From Methylocapsa acidiphila B2 (GTDB taxonomy: Bacteria > Pseudomonadota > Alphaproteobacteria > Rhizobiales > Beijerinckiaceae), in NCBI RefSeq assembly GCF_000427445.1, contig NZ_KE386496.1, positions 2,557,504-2,621,503 of the forward strand: a stretch of 64,000 nucleotides of DNA, written 5' to 3'. The notes beneath the pieces are model-generated. The model had not been told where the DNA came from. It did not search any database and was given only the letters and a program-made list of their open reading frames with translations. Position 1 is the stretch's first letter, and each line of letters opens with the position of its first letter. The position numbers and the translations under genes are program-made. Shown here piece by piece: positions 1 to 9,136 of this stretch.

Positions 1-291
1 AGCAAGCCTATGGTCCCGCACGAACCAGGCGAGGCCTGCAAACAGAGCCGTCAAAGGCCCGATCAGCCAAAGCGAAGGCTCGCGGTCGGCGTAAAAATAG
101 GCGAGCACACCGGCGCCGGCCGCGACCGGCAGCCAAAGGAAAAGCCGGCGAAGCGCGATCTCGGTCTCGGTCTCGAAGTCGCGCGCCAAACGGTCGAGAA
201 GCCCTTCGAGACCCGCGCGCAGCCTCGCGGCGAGGCCGCCCGTCTTGGCCGCGCCGCCGTCGTCGATCGCCGTCCCGGCCGTCTCCGCCAT
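1..291 (-). CDS. comEC: ComEC/Rec2 family DNA-uptake channel, N-terminal part (cut by window edge)
   Basis: Reading leftwards from an ATG at 291, the frame stays open to the window edge and encodes about 97 residues. It begins MAETAG, continues through a charged helix ([18 protein letters not shown]) and then enters hydrophobic segments ending near WFVRDHRL. That pattern, with the phrase [14 protein letters not shown], is typical of the N-terminus of alphaproteobacterial ComEC/Rec2, the inner-membrane channel for DNA uptake. Family knowledge supports the context, since comEC lies divergently next to gltX in many Hyphomicrobiales. A stop codon precedes the ATG in frame, and only a GTG two codons earlier competes as a start. 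The catalytic and channel domains lie outside the window, so the call rests on the N-terminus and position. Confidence 0.72.
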   Translation of the reverse strand, partial: MAETAGTAIDDGGAAKTGGLAARLRAGLEGLLDRLARDFETETEIALRRLFLWLPVAAGAGVLAYFYADREPSLWLIGPLTALFAGLAWFVRDHRLA

Positions 292-473
292 CCGCACATC
301 CGAAGCCGCGTCCCCGGCGTCGTCGCGCGGACGCTCCGATCAGCCGAGCCCGCCGCCGAGGTCCCTTTTCTTTCGGCGTTTCCATGTTACACGACCCGAC
401 GCGGCGCGTAAGGCCGAGGAGCCGACCCGCCAATGATTTTCTCCAAGCTTTCAAACGTGCAGGAATTCCGGTC

Positions 474-1895
474 ATGACCGATGCTGTGGTCACGCGCTTC
501 GCCCCGTCGCCAACGGGATTTCTCCATATCGGCGGAGCCCGCACGGCGCTGTTCAACTGGCTCTACGCGCGCCACGCCGGCGGCCGCATGTTGCTGCGCA
601 TCGAGGACACCGATCGCGAGCGATCGACCGAGGCCGCGATCGCGGCGATTCTCGACGGACTTTCCTGGCTCGGCCTCGATTGGGACGGCGAGGCGGTCCA
701 TCAATTCCGCCGCGCCTCGCGCCATCGCGAAGTCGCCGAAAGCCTGCTCGCCTCGGGAGACGCCTATCTTTGCTATGCGACGCCGCAAGAGCTCGAGGAA
801 ATGCGGGAGAAGGCCCGCGCCGAAGGACGCCCGCCGCGTTATGACGGGCGCTGGCGCGAACGGCCCGCTTCGCAAGCCCCGGCCGGCGTCGCCCCCGTCG
901 TGCGCCTCAAGGCGCCGCAAGAGGGCGAGACCGTGCTCGACGACAAGGTTCAAGGTCGGGTGAGCTTCGCCAACAAGGATCTCGACGATTTCATCCTGCT
1001 GCGCTCGGACGGGACGCCGACTTTCATGCTCGCCGTGGTCGTGGACGATCATGACATGGGCGTCACGCAAATCATCCGCGGCGACGACCATTTGACCAAC
1101 GCGGCGCGGCAGATGCAGATCTATGAGGCGCTCGGCTGGACCGCGCCCGGCATGGCCCATATTCCGCTGATCCATGGCGCGGACGGCGCGAAACTCTCGA
1201 AGCGCCACGGCGCGCTCGGGGTCGACGCCTATCGCGCCATGGGCTATTTGCCGGAGGCGTTGCGCAACTACCTCGTCAGGCTCGGCTGGAGCCACGGCGA
1301 TAAGGAATTCTTCTCGACGCAGGAGATGATCGACGCGTTCGATCTCGGCCATGTCGGCCGTTCGCCGGCGCGTTTCGACTTCGTCAAGCTCGAGAGCATG
1401 AACGGCCATTATATTCGGGCGAGCCGCGACGCCGACCTCGTTGCGGCGCTCGAAGCGACCACGCCCTATCTGCCGCCGGGCGGCGGCGACCCGATCGCGT
1501 TCGACGACGAGACGCGGACGAAATTGCGCGCAGCCATGCCGGGCTTGAAGGAGCGCGCGAAGACCTTGGTCGAGCTGCTCGACGGCGCCGCCTATCTCTT
1601 CGCCAAGCGGCCGCTCGTCTTGGACGCCAAGGCGCTGGCCCTTCTCGACGCGGTCGGACGCGCCCATATCGCCAGCCTTTTGCCCCGTTTCGCCTCGCTC
1701 GAGACCTGGTCGGCGAAAGGGGCCGAAGCCGCTGTGCGCGACTATGTCGAAGAAACCAAGGTGAAGCTCGGTCAGGTCGCACAGCCTTTGCGCGCCGCGC
1801 TGACCGGCCGCGCGACGTCGCCAGGCATTTTCGACGTGCTGGAAGTGCTCGGCCGGGAAGAGAGCCTCGCCCGACTCCAGGACCAGGCCCATTGA
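474..1895 (+). CDS. gltX: Glutamyl-tRNA synthetase
   Basis: Class I aminoacyl-tRNA synthetase that charges tRNA-Glu (473 residues, normal length). The nucleotide-binding signature is at the N-terminus ([24 protein letters not shown]-type) and the KMSKS-type loop appears as [11 protein letters not shown] near residue 245. The start chosen gives [13 protein letters not shown], the usual beginning of the family; the frame is open upstream to 384, but those codons do not look like protein. Alphaproteobacteria often carry a second gltX-like gene and use a non-discriminating enzyme that also charges tRNA-Gln; that cannot be decided here. It is transcribed divergently from comEC and is followed by gltA with its own promoter. 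Confidence 0.95.
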   Translation: MTDAVVTRFAPSPTGFLHIGGARTALFNWLYARHAGGRMLLRIEDTDRERSTEAAIAAILDGLSWLGLDWDGEAVHQFRRASRHREVAESLLASGDAYLCYATPQELEEMREKARAEGRPPRYDGRWRERPASQAPAGVAPVVRLKAPQEGETVLDDKVQGRVSFANKDLDDFILLRSDGTPTFMLAVVVDDHDMGVTQIIRGDDHLTNAARQMQIYEALGWTAPGMAHIPLIHGADGAKLSKRHGALGVDAYRAMGYLPEALRNYLVRLGWSHGDKEFFSTQEMIDAFDLGHVGRSPARFDFVKLESMNGHYIRASRDADLVAALEATTPYLPPGGGDPIAFDDETRTKLRAAMPGLKERAKTLVELLDGAAYLFAKRPLVLDAKALALLDAVGRAHIASLLPRFASLETWSAKGAEAAVRDYVEETKVKLGQVAQPLRAALTGRATSPGIFDVLEVLGREESLARLQDQAH

Positions 1896-1956
1896 CCGGG
1901 CGCGGCGATGGACTACGGGGTTCGCAACCGGACAGAAACCGGTTCGTCCCGGCGGC

Positions 1957-1985
1957 TTGAACGGGGACCGCGCATAAGATAGTAT
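1957..1985 (+). promoter_or_regulatory. Likely sigma-70 promoter of gltA
   Basis: TTGAAC at 1957-1962 is separated by exactly 17 bases from TAGTAT at 1980-1985 (four of six matches to the -10 consensus). Transcription would begin near 1990, at the edge of the palindrome listed next. The site sits in the 201-base gap between gltX and gltA, so gltA can be expressed independently. Confidence 0.45.
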
Positions 1986-1987
1986 TT

Positions 1988-2018
1988 TTGCGTCGCATCA
2001 ATCGATGCAGCGACGCAA
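1988..2018 (+). promoter_or_regulatory. Perfect 9-bp inverted repeat at the predicted gltA transcription start
   Basis: TTGCGTCGC (1988-1996) and GCGACGCAA (2010-2018) are exact reverse complements around a 13-base centre that can itself fold (ATC/GAT). A run of T precedes rather than follows it on the plus strand, so it is not a normal terminator for gltX. It is better read as an operator or a structured 5' end of the gltA mRNA. Confidence 0.5.
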
Positions 2019-2096
2019 CTCTCCTCCGTTGACTCCAGCACATCTCAAGCGCGGCCCATTCGGCGCGACACAGATTTTATCAAGAAGGCAGCCTCT

Positions 2097-3386
2097 ATGA
2101 GCGAGACGACCGGCTCCTTTAGCCTCGGCGACCAGACAGTCAGCATGCCGGTCAAGGCCGGAACCATCGGCCCTTCGGTCGTCGACATCGGCAAGCTCTA
2201 CGCCCAAACCGGGATGTTCACCTACGACCCCGGCTTCACGTCGACCGCGAGCTGCGAGTCCGAGATCACCTATATCGACGGCGACGAAGGGATATTGCTC
2301 TATCGCGGCTATCCGATCGAACAGCTCGCCGAGCAGGGCGACTTTCTCGAGACCTGCTATCTGCTTCTCTATGGCGAGCTGCCGACCCCGACGCAAAGCC
2401 GCGACTTCAACTATCGCATCACCCGGCACACGATGGTGCATGAGCAGATGGCCCGGTTCTTCCAGGGCTTCCGCCGCGACGCTCATCCCATGGCCGTGAT
2501 GGTGGCGAGCGTCGGCGCGCTCTCCGCTTTCTACCATGATTCGACCGATATTTCGGATCAGCGGCAGCGGATGGTCGCCTCGATGCGCCTGATCGCCAAG
2601 ATCCCGACGCTCGCCGCAATGGCTTATAAATATTCGATTGGGCAGCCCTTCGTTTACCCCAAGAACGAGCTGGACTACACGTCGAACTTCCTACGCATGT
2701 GCTACGCGGTCCCCTGCGAGGACTATAAGATCAACCCGATCTTCGCGCGCGCGCTCGACCGCATTTTCATTCTGCATGCCGATCACGAGCAGAACGCCTC
2801 GACGTCCACCGTCCGCCTCGCCGGCTCTTCGGGGGCCAATCCGTTCGCCTGCATCGCGGCCGGCGTCGCCTGCCTTTGGGGACCCGCGCATGGCGGCGCC
2901 AATGAAGCCGCCCTCAAGATGCTGACAGAAATCGGCACGGTCGAGAACATTCCGAAATATGTCGCCCGCGCCAAGGACAAGAACGATCCGTTCCGCCTCA
3001 TGGGCTTCGGCCACCGAGTCTATAAGAATTACGACCCGCGCGCCAAGATCATGCAGCAGACCTGCCACGACGTCTTGAACGAGCTCGGCCGCAAGGACGA
3101 CCCCCTGCTCGAGGTCGCCATGGAGCTCGAGAGAATCGCGCTCAGCGACGAATATTTCATCGAGAAGAAGCTTTATCCGAACATCGACTTCTATTCCGGC
3201 ATCACCTTGAAGGCGATGGGCTTCCCGGTCTCCATGTTCACCGTTCTTTTCGCCGTCGCCCGCACTTCGGGCTGGATCGCGCAATGGAAGGAGATGATCG
3301 AGGATCCGGGCCAGAAGATCGGCCGGCCGCGCCAGCTCTACAAAGGCGCGACCCGACGCGACTATGTGCCGGCGGACAAGCGCTAA
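2097..3386 (+). CDS. gltA: Citrate synthase (type II)
   Basis: Condenses acetyl-CoA and oxaloacetate to citrate, the entry step of the TCA cycle. The 429-residue length matches the hexameric, NADH-sensitive bacterial type. Visible family regions are [20 protein letters not shown], the substrate-binding histidine region [29 protein letters not shown], and [13 protein letters not shown] with its catalytic His; the C-terminal PNIDFYSGI carries the catalytic Asp. The start follows a weak AAGG ribosome site. It lies downstream of gltX as in many Hyphomicrobiales, and its upstream gap holds a plausible promoter and a palindrome. A strong hairpin follows it at 3457-3477. Confidence 0.97.
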   Translation: MSETTGSFSLGDQTVSMPVKAGTIGPSVVDIGKLYAQTGMFTYDPGFTSTASCESEITYIDGDEGILLYRGYPIEQLAEQGDFLETCYLLLYGELPTPTQSRDFNYRITRHTMVHEQMARFFQGFRRDAHPMAVMVASVGALSAFYHDSTDISDQRQRMVASMRLIAKIPTLAAMAYKYSIGQPFVYPKNELDYTSNFLRMCYAVPCEDYKINPIFARALDRIFILHADHEQNASTSTVRLAGSSGANPFACIAAGVACLWGPAHGGANEAALKMLTEIGTVENIPKYVARAKDKNDPFRLMGFGHRVYKNYDPRAKIMQQTCHDVLNELGRKDDPLLEVAMELERIALSDEYFIEKKLYPNIDFYSGITLKAMGFPVSMFTVLFAVARTSGWIAQWKEMIEDPGQKIGRPRQLYKGATRRDYVPADKR

Positions 3387-3456
3387 GACGGCGCGCTTCC
3401 CCTCGCCAAACGCGTTCGACCGGGCTAAATAGTTTCGATACGCGCGTATTTCTGGA

Positions 3457-3477
3457 AAGGCGGCCTCAGGCCGCCTT
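3457..3477 (+). terminator. Hairpin terminator after gltA
   Basis: AAGGCGGCC and GGCCGCCTT form a perfect 9-bp stem around a three-base loop, 70 bases after the gltA stop and before the next gene. The following T tract is short (CTTCTC), so termination may be partial. Confidence 0.6.
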
Positions 3478-3501
3478 CTCCGGTTTGGCCTCAAGGCGGT
3501 C

Positions 3502-4758
3502 ATGTCTCTCGCTAGCCCGGACATTAAGACGGATATTCTCGTGGCCGGCGCAGGGGCCGCCGGCCTGTCCGCGGCTCTCGCTCTGGCCCAGGCGGGCTTC
3601 GCAGTCGTTTGCGTCGGCCGCCTCGACCGACGCCCCAATGGCAGGACGGTCGCGCTTTTCGAAGCGTCCCTCCGATTTTACAAATCGCTCGGGCTTTGGG
3701 CGCATTTTCGCGGCAAGACCGCCGCGCTCGAAAAAATCACGATGATTGACGCGACCGAAGCGCGGCTTCCAGTTCCGGCGGTGACCTTTGCGGCGCGCGA
3801 GATCGGCCTCACGGCTTTCGGCGAGAATATCGAGAACAGTATCCTTGTCGACGGTCTCGCGGAGATCGCGGCGCGCGCGCCCGGCCTCGACCTGCACGAG
3901 GGTCTGCTCGAGGACCTGAGCTATGAGCCTGAGATCGTCCGAGCGACGCTGGCCGACGGACGCCGCGTGGAGGCCAAGCTGGTCATCGCCGCCGACGGCC
4001 GCGCATCGCTCGCGCGCAGCAAGGCGGGCATTGGCGCCCGCAACTGGGCCTATCCTCAAGTCGCGCTCACGGCTCTGCTCAGCCATCGAAAGCCGCATCG
4101 CCATGTCTCGACCGAATTTCACACGCGATGGGGACCTTGCACGCTGGTCCCGCTGCGCGCGCTCGAAGGCAGGCCGAATCGTTCAAGCCTCGTCTGGCTG
4201 ATGTCGGCGCAGGACGCCGACAGCCGAGCCGCGCTCGAGCCGGAAGCGCTCGCGCGCGAAATCGAAAAGCAGGTTGATTCATGCGTCGGCCAAATCGAGG
4301 TCGAAGGCGCCTGCGGATTCTTCCCGATGGCTGGGATGAGCGTCGACAGCCTGTTCGGCCACCGCGTCGCACTGATCGGCGAGGCCGCCCATGTTTTTCC
4401 GCCCCTCGCCGCGCAAGGCCTGAACCTCAGCCTGCGCGACATTGCCGCCCTGGTCGAGGCGGTCGAAGACGCGCGGGAAGCAGGAGAGGACATTGGCGGC
4501 GCGAAAGCGCTTTCTGCCTACGCAAAGGCCCGCCGAGGCGATATTTCCCTGCGAACGAACGGGGTCGATATTCTCAACCGCTCGCTCCTCTCCAATCTCT
4601 TCCCGATCGATTTCCTGCGCGGCGCGGGCCTTGTCGCCTTCTCGGTGATCGGACCCTTGCGACGGGCGCTCATGCGCGAGGGCGTTCTGACCCATCGCGC
4701 CCTGCCCCGCCTCATGCAGGCGCGGCCGCCGCGATACGCGCGGCAGGGGCGCGGCTGA
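3502..4758 (+). CDS. FAD-dependent hydroxylase of the UbiH/UbiF/COQ6 type
   Basis: A 418-residue flavoprotein monooxygenase, most likely hydroxylating the benzoquinone ring in ubiquinone synthesis. The N-terminal dinucleotide-binding motif is GAGAAGLSAALALAQAG (about residues 16-32). The DG motif reads IAADGRASLAR, and the second FAD motif is LIGEAAHVFPPLAAQGLNLS, whose family-typical HxxPPxxxQGxN signature is intact. No membrane segment or signal peptide is seen. Alphaproteobacteria use UbiH, UbiF, UbiL and UbiM variants with different ring-position specificities, and these cannot be separated by eye, so no symbol is given. It is followed 100 bases later by a DoxX protein on the same strand. 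Confidence 0.85.
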   Translation: MSLASPDIKTDILVAGAGAAGLSAALALAQAGFAVVCVGRLDRRPNGRTVALFEASLRFYKSLGLWAHFRGKTAALEKITMIDATEARLPVPAVTFAAREIGLTAFGENIENSILVDGLAEIAARAPGLDLHEGLLEDLSYEPEIVRATLADGRRVEAKLVIAADGRASLARSKAGIGARNWAYPQVALTALLSHRKPHRHVSTEFHTRWGPCTLVPLRALEGRPNRSSLVWLMSAQDADSRAALEPEALAREIEKQVDSCVGQIEVEGACGFFPMAGMSVDSLFGHRVALIGEAAHVFPPLAAQGLNLSLRDIAALVEAVEDAREAGEDIGGAKALSAYAKARRGDISLRTNGVDILNRSLLSNLFPIDFLRGAGLVAFSVIGPLRRALMREGVLTHRALPRLMQARPPRYARQGRG

Positions 4759-4858
4759 GAGGATTGTCGCCGAGCCATGCGCCGGCAAAGTCTCAACTCG
4801 GCTTCCCTCGGCGCATCCCGCAAATTACCGTCGCGTTCTTGGAGAAGGACTGTTCCGC

Positions 4859-5263
4859 ATGACCTTGACGCGCATCGCCGAGCTTTCGGCGCCCAGGCTC
4901 CTCAGCGTGCTGAGGATCGTTTCGGCGCTTCTGCTTCTCCAACATGCGACGGCGAAACTGTTCGGCTTTCCCCATGTCGCCAGTTTCGAGGGTCTCAAGC
5001 TTCTGTCGCTGCTGGGCGTTGCGGGAATTCTGGAGCTTGTTGGCGGCGTCTTGCTTTTGCTCGGCGCGTTCACGCGGCCCGTCGCTTTCATCCTGTCCGG
5101 CCAGATGGCCTTCGCCTATTTCCTCGCCCATGCCGGACGCGGCTTCTTCCCTGCGCTCAACCAGGGCGAGCCCGCGGTGCTGTTTTGCTTTATCTTTCTT
5201 TATCTTGCGGCGGCGGGCGGCGGCGCATGGAGCCTGACAGATCGGCGCCCCCACATGGAATAA
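4859..5263 (+). CDS. DoxX family integral membrane protein
   Basis: A 134-residue protein with four hydrophobic segments and the DoxX hallmarks: an N-terminal helix with LRIVSALLLLQHATAKLFGF, a second helix with GILELVGGVLLLLG, then FILSGQMAFAYFLAH and a final helix near the C-terminus. DoxX proteins are small quinone-linked or redox-associated membrane proteins whose exact role is often unknown. A GGAGAAGGA ribosome site precedes the ATG. The neighbouring UbiH-type hydroxylase on the same strand fits a quinone-related context, though that link is inference. Confidence 0.85.
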   Translation: MTLTRIAELSAPRLLSVLRIVSALLLLQHATAKLFGFPHVASFEGLKLLSLLGVAGILELVGGVLLLLGAFTRPVAFILSGQMAFAYFLAHAGRGFFPALNQGEPAVLFCFIFLYLAAAGGGAWSLTDRRPHME

Positions 5264-5356
5264 AAGGACGGAAAGTTCCGAGTCCGATTGATTGAACGGC
5301 GCGGGCTTTCGCCTTTTAGCTTTGGGAGGGCCAAAGCACGGTCGATCGTTGGAGCG

Positions 5357-7228
5357 TCACTTGCCCGACGGCGATGATCCATCCGCGACGTTTGCCGCTT
5401 CGGACGCCTGCTTCGTCGCTTGAGCGGAGAAATGCGCGCTGTCGAGCTCGCTGGCCACCGCGCGGAAGGCCGACACCAAGCCGGCTGTCGGCAGATTGGA
5501 CAAGGCGTCCGGAATGATGCGCGCCGCCTGGCGCAGGCCGGTGAGCGCCTGTCCAAGAAAGGACGGAGTCGGTGCGCTGGCGTTCGCGACGTCGCCTGTG
5601 AGGCTCGGAAGATTGGCGTGATCAGGCCGCGCCGAGACGATTGTCGTGCGCTCCGCTTCGGTGGCGTCCTTGCCGGTCGCTGCGCCGCGAAGCCTTGGCG
5701 TTTGTCCGCCATCCGCGTAGGCGAGAACCTGCGTCGGCAAACCGGCTTGGTCTTTCGGTCCCTGTGTGATGACCACAGGCAGGCTGGCCGCGCGGGCAAG
5801 CTGGGTCGCCCCTCCCGCCGCGACATTCGTCGCAACCGCCGGCTTTGCGCCGGCGTCGCTCCGATCCGACGCCGGCAAGGCCGCGACGCGGTCGAGTCCT
5901 TGCGGCCGAGATGGGGGCAACGGCGCTTCCGCGACGGCGACGAGATCAAGCGGACGCGACGGCGGCAATGGCGCGGCTGCGGCCAGCCATCCCGTCCTCG
6001 TCTTGTCCTTGAGCAAACCGCCGGACGCCGCCTCGGCGTCATTGTCGGCGACGGCTGCGTCAATCGCACTGGTCGCGCCGCCAAGGCTGGCGACGACCGT
6101 CTTGCTCGCGCTCGACGCCTGATCGAGCTCACGCTCCGGCGAGGGCGCGACGGCGATTTTCGGCGTCGAGGCGACCTTCGGCGCGGAAGCGACACGATCG
6201 TCATCCGCTGCGCTTCCTCGCGCCGCCGCTACGCTCGCTTGCTCGACCCCAGAGCGTCCCGGCGCCGCCGCGCCGAGGCCGGCGACCCTCGTGCGGTCGC
6301 GGCGAGAGCCCGCGCTGCGGACGATCTCGGCGTCTTCTTCCTGATCGCGATTTTGATCGTGGTTGCCAAAGAGCCAAGCAAAGAAATTGCCGCCGCTCGA
6401 GGCAGGCGCATCGGTTGTCACGCCGCCGCGCGCGGCGATCTCGGCGCGGGCCTCTTCATAACGCGGGAGCGTTCTGCCATTAGACGCGAGATGGACGGTC
6501 TTCCCGTCAGGGAAGAGGCGGGCGAGCTGATCATAACTCATGCGCGGCCAATGGCGCACATTGCCGACGTCCAGATGGACGAAATTCGCGTTGCCATAAT
6601 AGCCGACGCCGCCTCTCTGCAGGCGCATGCCGAGCTCGCGAATCTTCTCCATGGACATCCCCGGCATAGTCGTGTCCATCGCCTTGCCGAGTATATGTTG
6701 CGAGTGCTCGGCGACCGCGCGCGACCGTCGACGCAACATGGCGTTGGTCTCGGGAGACCGATAAGCGGAAACAACCACAATCGGCTCATTGGCGCCTGCG
6801 GAGCGGTAGGTTTCCCATACAACGTCAAACAAGCGCGGATCCATCTTGGTCCGGTCGTTGTTGCGCCAGTCGCGCAAGAACCAGTTGAGCTTCTCGAGAA
6901 CGGCCGGATCATAAGCGCCATTGACGCGGAAGGTCGCGTCGATCGATTCGCCCGTATGCGAATGGTAGAGACTCAACGTGCGCGTATCGCCATTGGCGAC
7001 GGCGGTTTCGGTTGACGACGGCAGCAAGGAGCCGAGCACGAAGACGCCGAAATAGGCCGCGGCCTGGAAAACGCCGCCCTGTTTGAAATTCGTGATGACG
7101 CGCGGTTGTCGCAAATCAATTCTCACCAGTAGGGCGTTCGTCGCGTGCAACGCCGATCGGTTAACGTCGAAGGCCGCCTTTGTCGTAAGACACCTCTTAA
7201 TGATCGACCGGTTAATGTCCCGTTGCAT
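5357..7228 (-). CDS. DUF882 / YcbK-like (peptidase M15 type) exported protein with long disordered tail
   Basis: The folded part matches the YcbK/DUF882 family of D-Ala-D-Ala carboxypeptidase-like proteins. It contains LYHSHTGESID, LNWFLRDWRNN, VVVSAYRSPETNAMLRR, a zinc-ligand-like HSQHILGKAMD and GGVGYYGNANFVHLDVG. A hydrophobic export segment (FGVFVLGSLLP) lies upstream, so the protein is probably periplasmic. Unlike the compact E. coli protein of about 180 residues, this one carries some 350 extra residues of Ala/Ser/Asp-rich low-complexity sequence, including two PLPPSRP repeats. The N-terminus is uncertain: ATGs at 7291 and 7228 and a GTG nearer the export signal are all possible. A murein-related role is family-based inference. 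Confidence 0.8.
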   Translation of the reverse strand: MQRDINRSIIKRCLTTKAAFDVNRSALHATNALLVRIDLRQPRVITNFKQGGVFQAAAYFGVFVLGSLLPSSTETAVANGDTRTLSLYHSHTGESIDATFRVNGAYDPAVLEKLNWFLRDWRNNDRTKMDPRLFDVVWETYRSAGANEPIVVVSAYRSPETNAMLRRRSRAVAEHSQHILGKAMDTTMPGMSMEKIRELGMRLQRGGVGYYGNANFVHLDVGNVRHWPRMSYDQLARLFPDGKTVHLASNGRTLPRYEEARAEIAARGGVTTDAPASSGGNFFAWLFGNHDQNRDQEEDAEIVRSAGSRRDRTRVAGLGAAAPGRSGVEQASVAAARGSAADDDRVASAPKVASTPKIAVAPSPERELDQASSASKTVVASLGGATSAIDAAVADNDAEAASGGLLKDKTRTGWLAAAAPLPPSRPLDLVAVAEAPLPPSRPQGLDRVAALPASDRSDAGAKPAVATNVAAGGATQLARAASLPVVITQGPKDQAGLPTQVLAYADGGQTPRLRGAATGKDATEAERTTIVSARPDHANLPSLTGDVANASAPTPSFLGQALTGLRQAARIIPDALSNLPTAGLVSAFRAVASELDSAHFSAQATKQASEAANVADGSSPSGK

Positions 7229-7602
7229 GGCAGTCCGCGCCCCCTCAGCGAGATCGCCGCCGATCCGGAATCGTTGCGATTGGTTCAACATAAGTCGCTG
7301 AATGTGGCGACCATGTGTCCGCTGGGCGAAGGGGTTTCATGCGCCGATTTCCTATAGCGCGTCACGCTCGCTCGAGCCTTGCGCGACGGTTCGCCTCACC
7401 CGCATGGGACGCAAGGGATTCAACGCGTTGGAACGACTGGGGCGCCGCATGGAAAGAACGGAACGAGAATTAACGAGTCCGGCGTTTCACCCGAACCCGA
7501 CGTGACAACGCCGCGTCGAGTCAACCCCTGGATCCGGGATCGATTCGAGACGAAATGTTGAAAATGGCGAAAACGCGCCGAACAGAGCGAGACGCCGCGA
7601 CT
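7229..7602. other. Gene-poor gap between the DUF882 gene and hemW
   Basis: About 370 bases hold only short overlapping frames without a ribosome site or recognisable protein. The part next to 7228 probably contains the leftward promoter of the DUF882 gene. No hairpin, RNA gene or repeat stands out. Confidence 0.5.
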
Positions 7603-8793
7603 TCAGGCCGCGAGATCGGCGACGACCGCGTCGAGCACCGGGAAGCCTTCCACGCTCACTCTCAATCTTCCCTGCGGCGCATATTCGACCATGCCCTCGG
7701 CGACCAGAGAAGCGACCCGATCTGGATCGAGGCGCCGTCCCGACATGGCTTCGAAACGATCGGGCTCGATTCCTTCGGCGAGCCTGAGGCCCATCAGAAG
7801 AAATTCATCGCCCTGCTCTTCCTTTGTGAGAAGCTCGTCCTCGACAAGCGCATGGCCGTCGCCCTCGACGACGGTGAGCCACATTTCAGGGTGCCGCTCC
7901 GTCGCCTGGGCGCGTCGTCCGGCAGGAGTTGAGATCCGGCCATGCGCGCCGGGGCCCACGCCGACATATTCGCCATAGCGCCAGTAAATGAGATTATGAC
8001 GGCTCTCGGCTCCGGGCCGCGCATGATTGGAGACTTCATAGGCTGGAAGGCCGGCCCTGCCCATGACCTCCTGGGTCGTGTCCCAGAGGTCGCGCGCGAG
8101 ATCCACATCGGGAACCCTGAGCTTGCCGCCGTCGCGCAGCCGCTCGAACATTGTGTCGGGCTCGATCGTCAATTGATAAAGGGAAAGATGGTCGCGCGCG
8201 CGCTTCAGGGCGGCGTCCAGCTCCCGCCGCCAATCCTGCGGAGTTTGATTTGGCCGCGCATAGATCAGATCGAAGGAATAGCGCTCGAAGATCGATGCGG
8301 CGATCTCCACCGCCGCCAGGGCCTCGGCCGCCGAATGGGCGCGGCCAAGCGCCTTCAAGTCGACGTCGTTCAACGCCTGCACCCCGAGCGAGATTCGATT
8401 GACGCCGGCGGCGCGAAAGCCGCGAAAGCGGCCGGCCTCTACGCTGGTCGGATTGGCCTCCAACGTAATTTCCGCATGCGGGGCGATGGACCAATGATCG
8501 GCGATCGCATCGAGTATCGCCGCGACCGTGCCGGCCTGCATCAAAGACGGCGTGCCGCCGCCGAAGAAAACCGAAGATACGGTGCGGCCCATGGTCAGGC
8601 CGGCGCGATGGCCGAGCTCCGCGCGATAGGCGGCAAGAAAGCGGCCCTCGTCGATCGACTCGGCACGGACATGGCTGTTGAAATCGCAATAGGGACATTT
8701 GGAGAGGCAGAAGGGCCAATGCACGTAGATCCCGAAGCCCGGGTCGACGGCAAGTGGACTCTGACCAACCTTCGTCATCTCGTATCGCGCCAT
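7603..8793 (-). CDS. hemW: HemW-type radical SAM protein (HemN-like, heme chaperone)
   Basis: The radical-SAM iron-sulfur motif CxxxCxxC is present as CLSKCPYCDFNSH after YVHWPF, followed by SSVFFGGGTPSL, the SAM-binding glycine motif. HemW proteins of about 380-400 residues resemble coproporphyrinogen oxidase HemN but lack its extra N-terminal part, and are thought to deliver heme. The YVHWPFC start and the length fit HemW rather than HemN. ATGs at 8808, 8793 and 8778 compete and no strong ribosome site decides; 8793 is used. In many alphaproteobacteria hemW follows rdgB, but that gene is not upstream here. Confidence 0.9.
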   Translation of the reverse strand: MARYEMTKVGQSPLAVDPGFGIYVHWPFCLSKCPYCDFNSHVRAESIDEGRFLAAYRAELGHRAGLTMGRTVSSVFFGGGTPSLMQAGTVAAILDAIADHWSIAPHAEITLEANPTSVEAGRFRGFRAAGVNRISLGVQALNDVDLKALGRAHSAAEALAAVEIAASIFERYSFDLIYARPNQTPQDWRRELDAALKRARDHLSLYQLTIEPDTMFERLRDGGKLRVPDVDLARDLWDTTQEVMGRAGLPAYEVSNHARPGAESRHNLIYWRYGEYVGVGPGAHGRISTPAGRRAQATERHPEMWLTVVEGDGHALVEDELLTKEEQGDEFLLMGLRLAEGIEPDRFEAMSGRRLDPDRVASLVAEGMVEYAPQGRLRVSVEGFPVLDAVVADLAA

Positions 8794-9136
8794 TTTGGAC
8801 TGTCTCATTTTCAGGCGCTCGGGCCGAGATCTCAAACGAACTAAATCGGCGACGCCGCTGCGCCTGCAATGTCGCAAGGTTCAATATAGAGCCCCAAAGA
8901 TCTTCCAACAAGAAATCGCGCGCCCGCGAATTAAGACCCACGAATTAAGAGCGGTCAAAGTCGCGCCATAATTTCCAGCACAGTGCGCATTTGGAGATTT
9001 CAGCTTCGCATAGGCTTTGCCGCTCATGCTCGACGAATCAGATTTCGGGCGGATTGCTTAAGAATGCGTTCACCACGCTTGGATAGCCTCTGCCGTCGGA
9101 GCCGTTGCGTTGGTGAAAGTCGAGAGTAGGTGAACA
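8794..9136. other. Intergenic gap with a short direct repeat
   Basis: No gene is recognised in this divergent gap. It includes CGAATTAAGA twice, at 8927-8936 and 8941-8950 (period 14). The right half should contain the promoter and 5' end of the following unknown gene, yet no signal-peptide coding sequence is found there in any frame. Confidence 0.45.
8927..8950. repeat. Tandem 10-bp direct repeat, CGAATTAAGA twice
   Basis: Two identical 10-base units separated by CCCA in the gap upstream of hemW and of the rightward unknown gene. This may be a binding site or chance. Confidence 0.35.

Noticed and set aside
5420-7015. A 531-residue open frame on the plus strand opposite the DUF882 gene
   Set aside because: Arg-rich composition typical of the antisense of a GC-rich gene, no family resemblance, and the opposite strand encodes a clear conserved domain.
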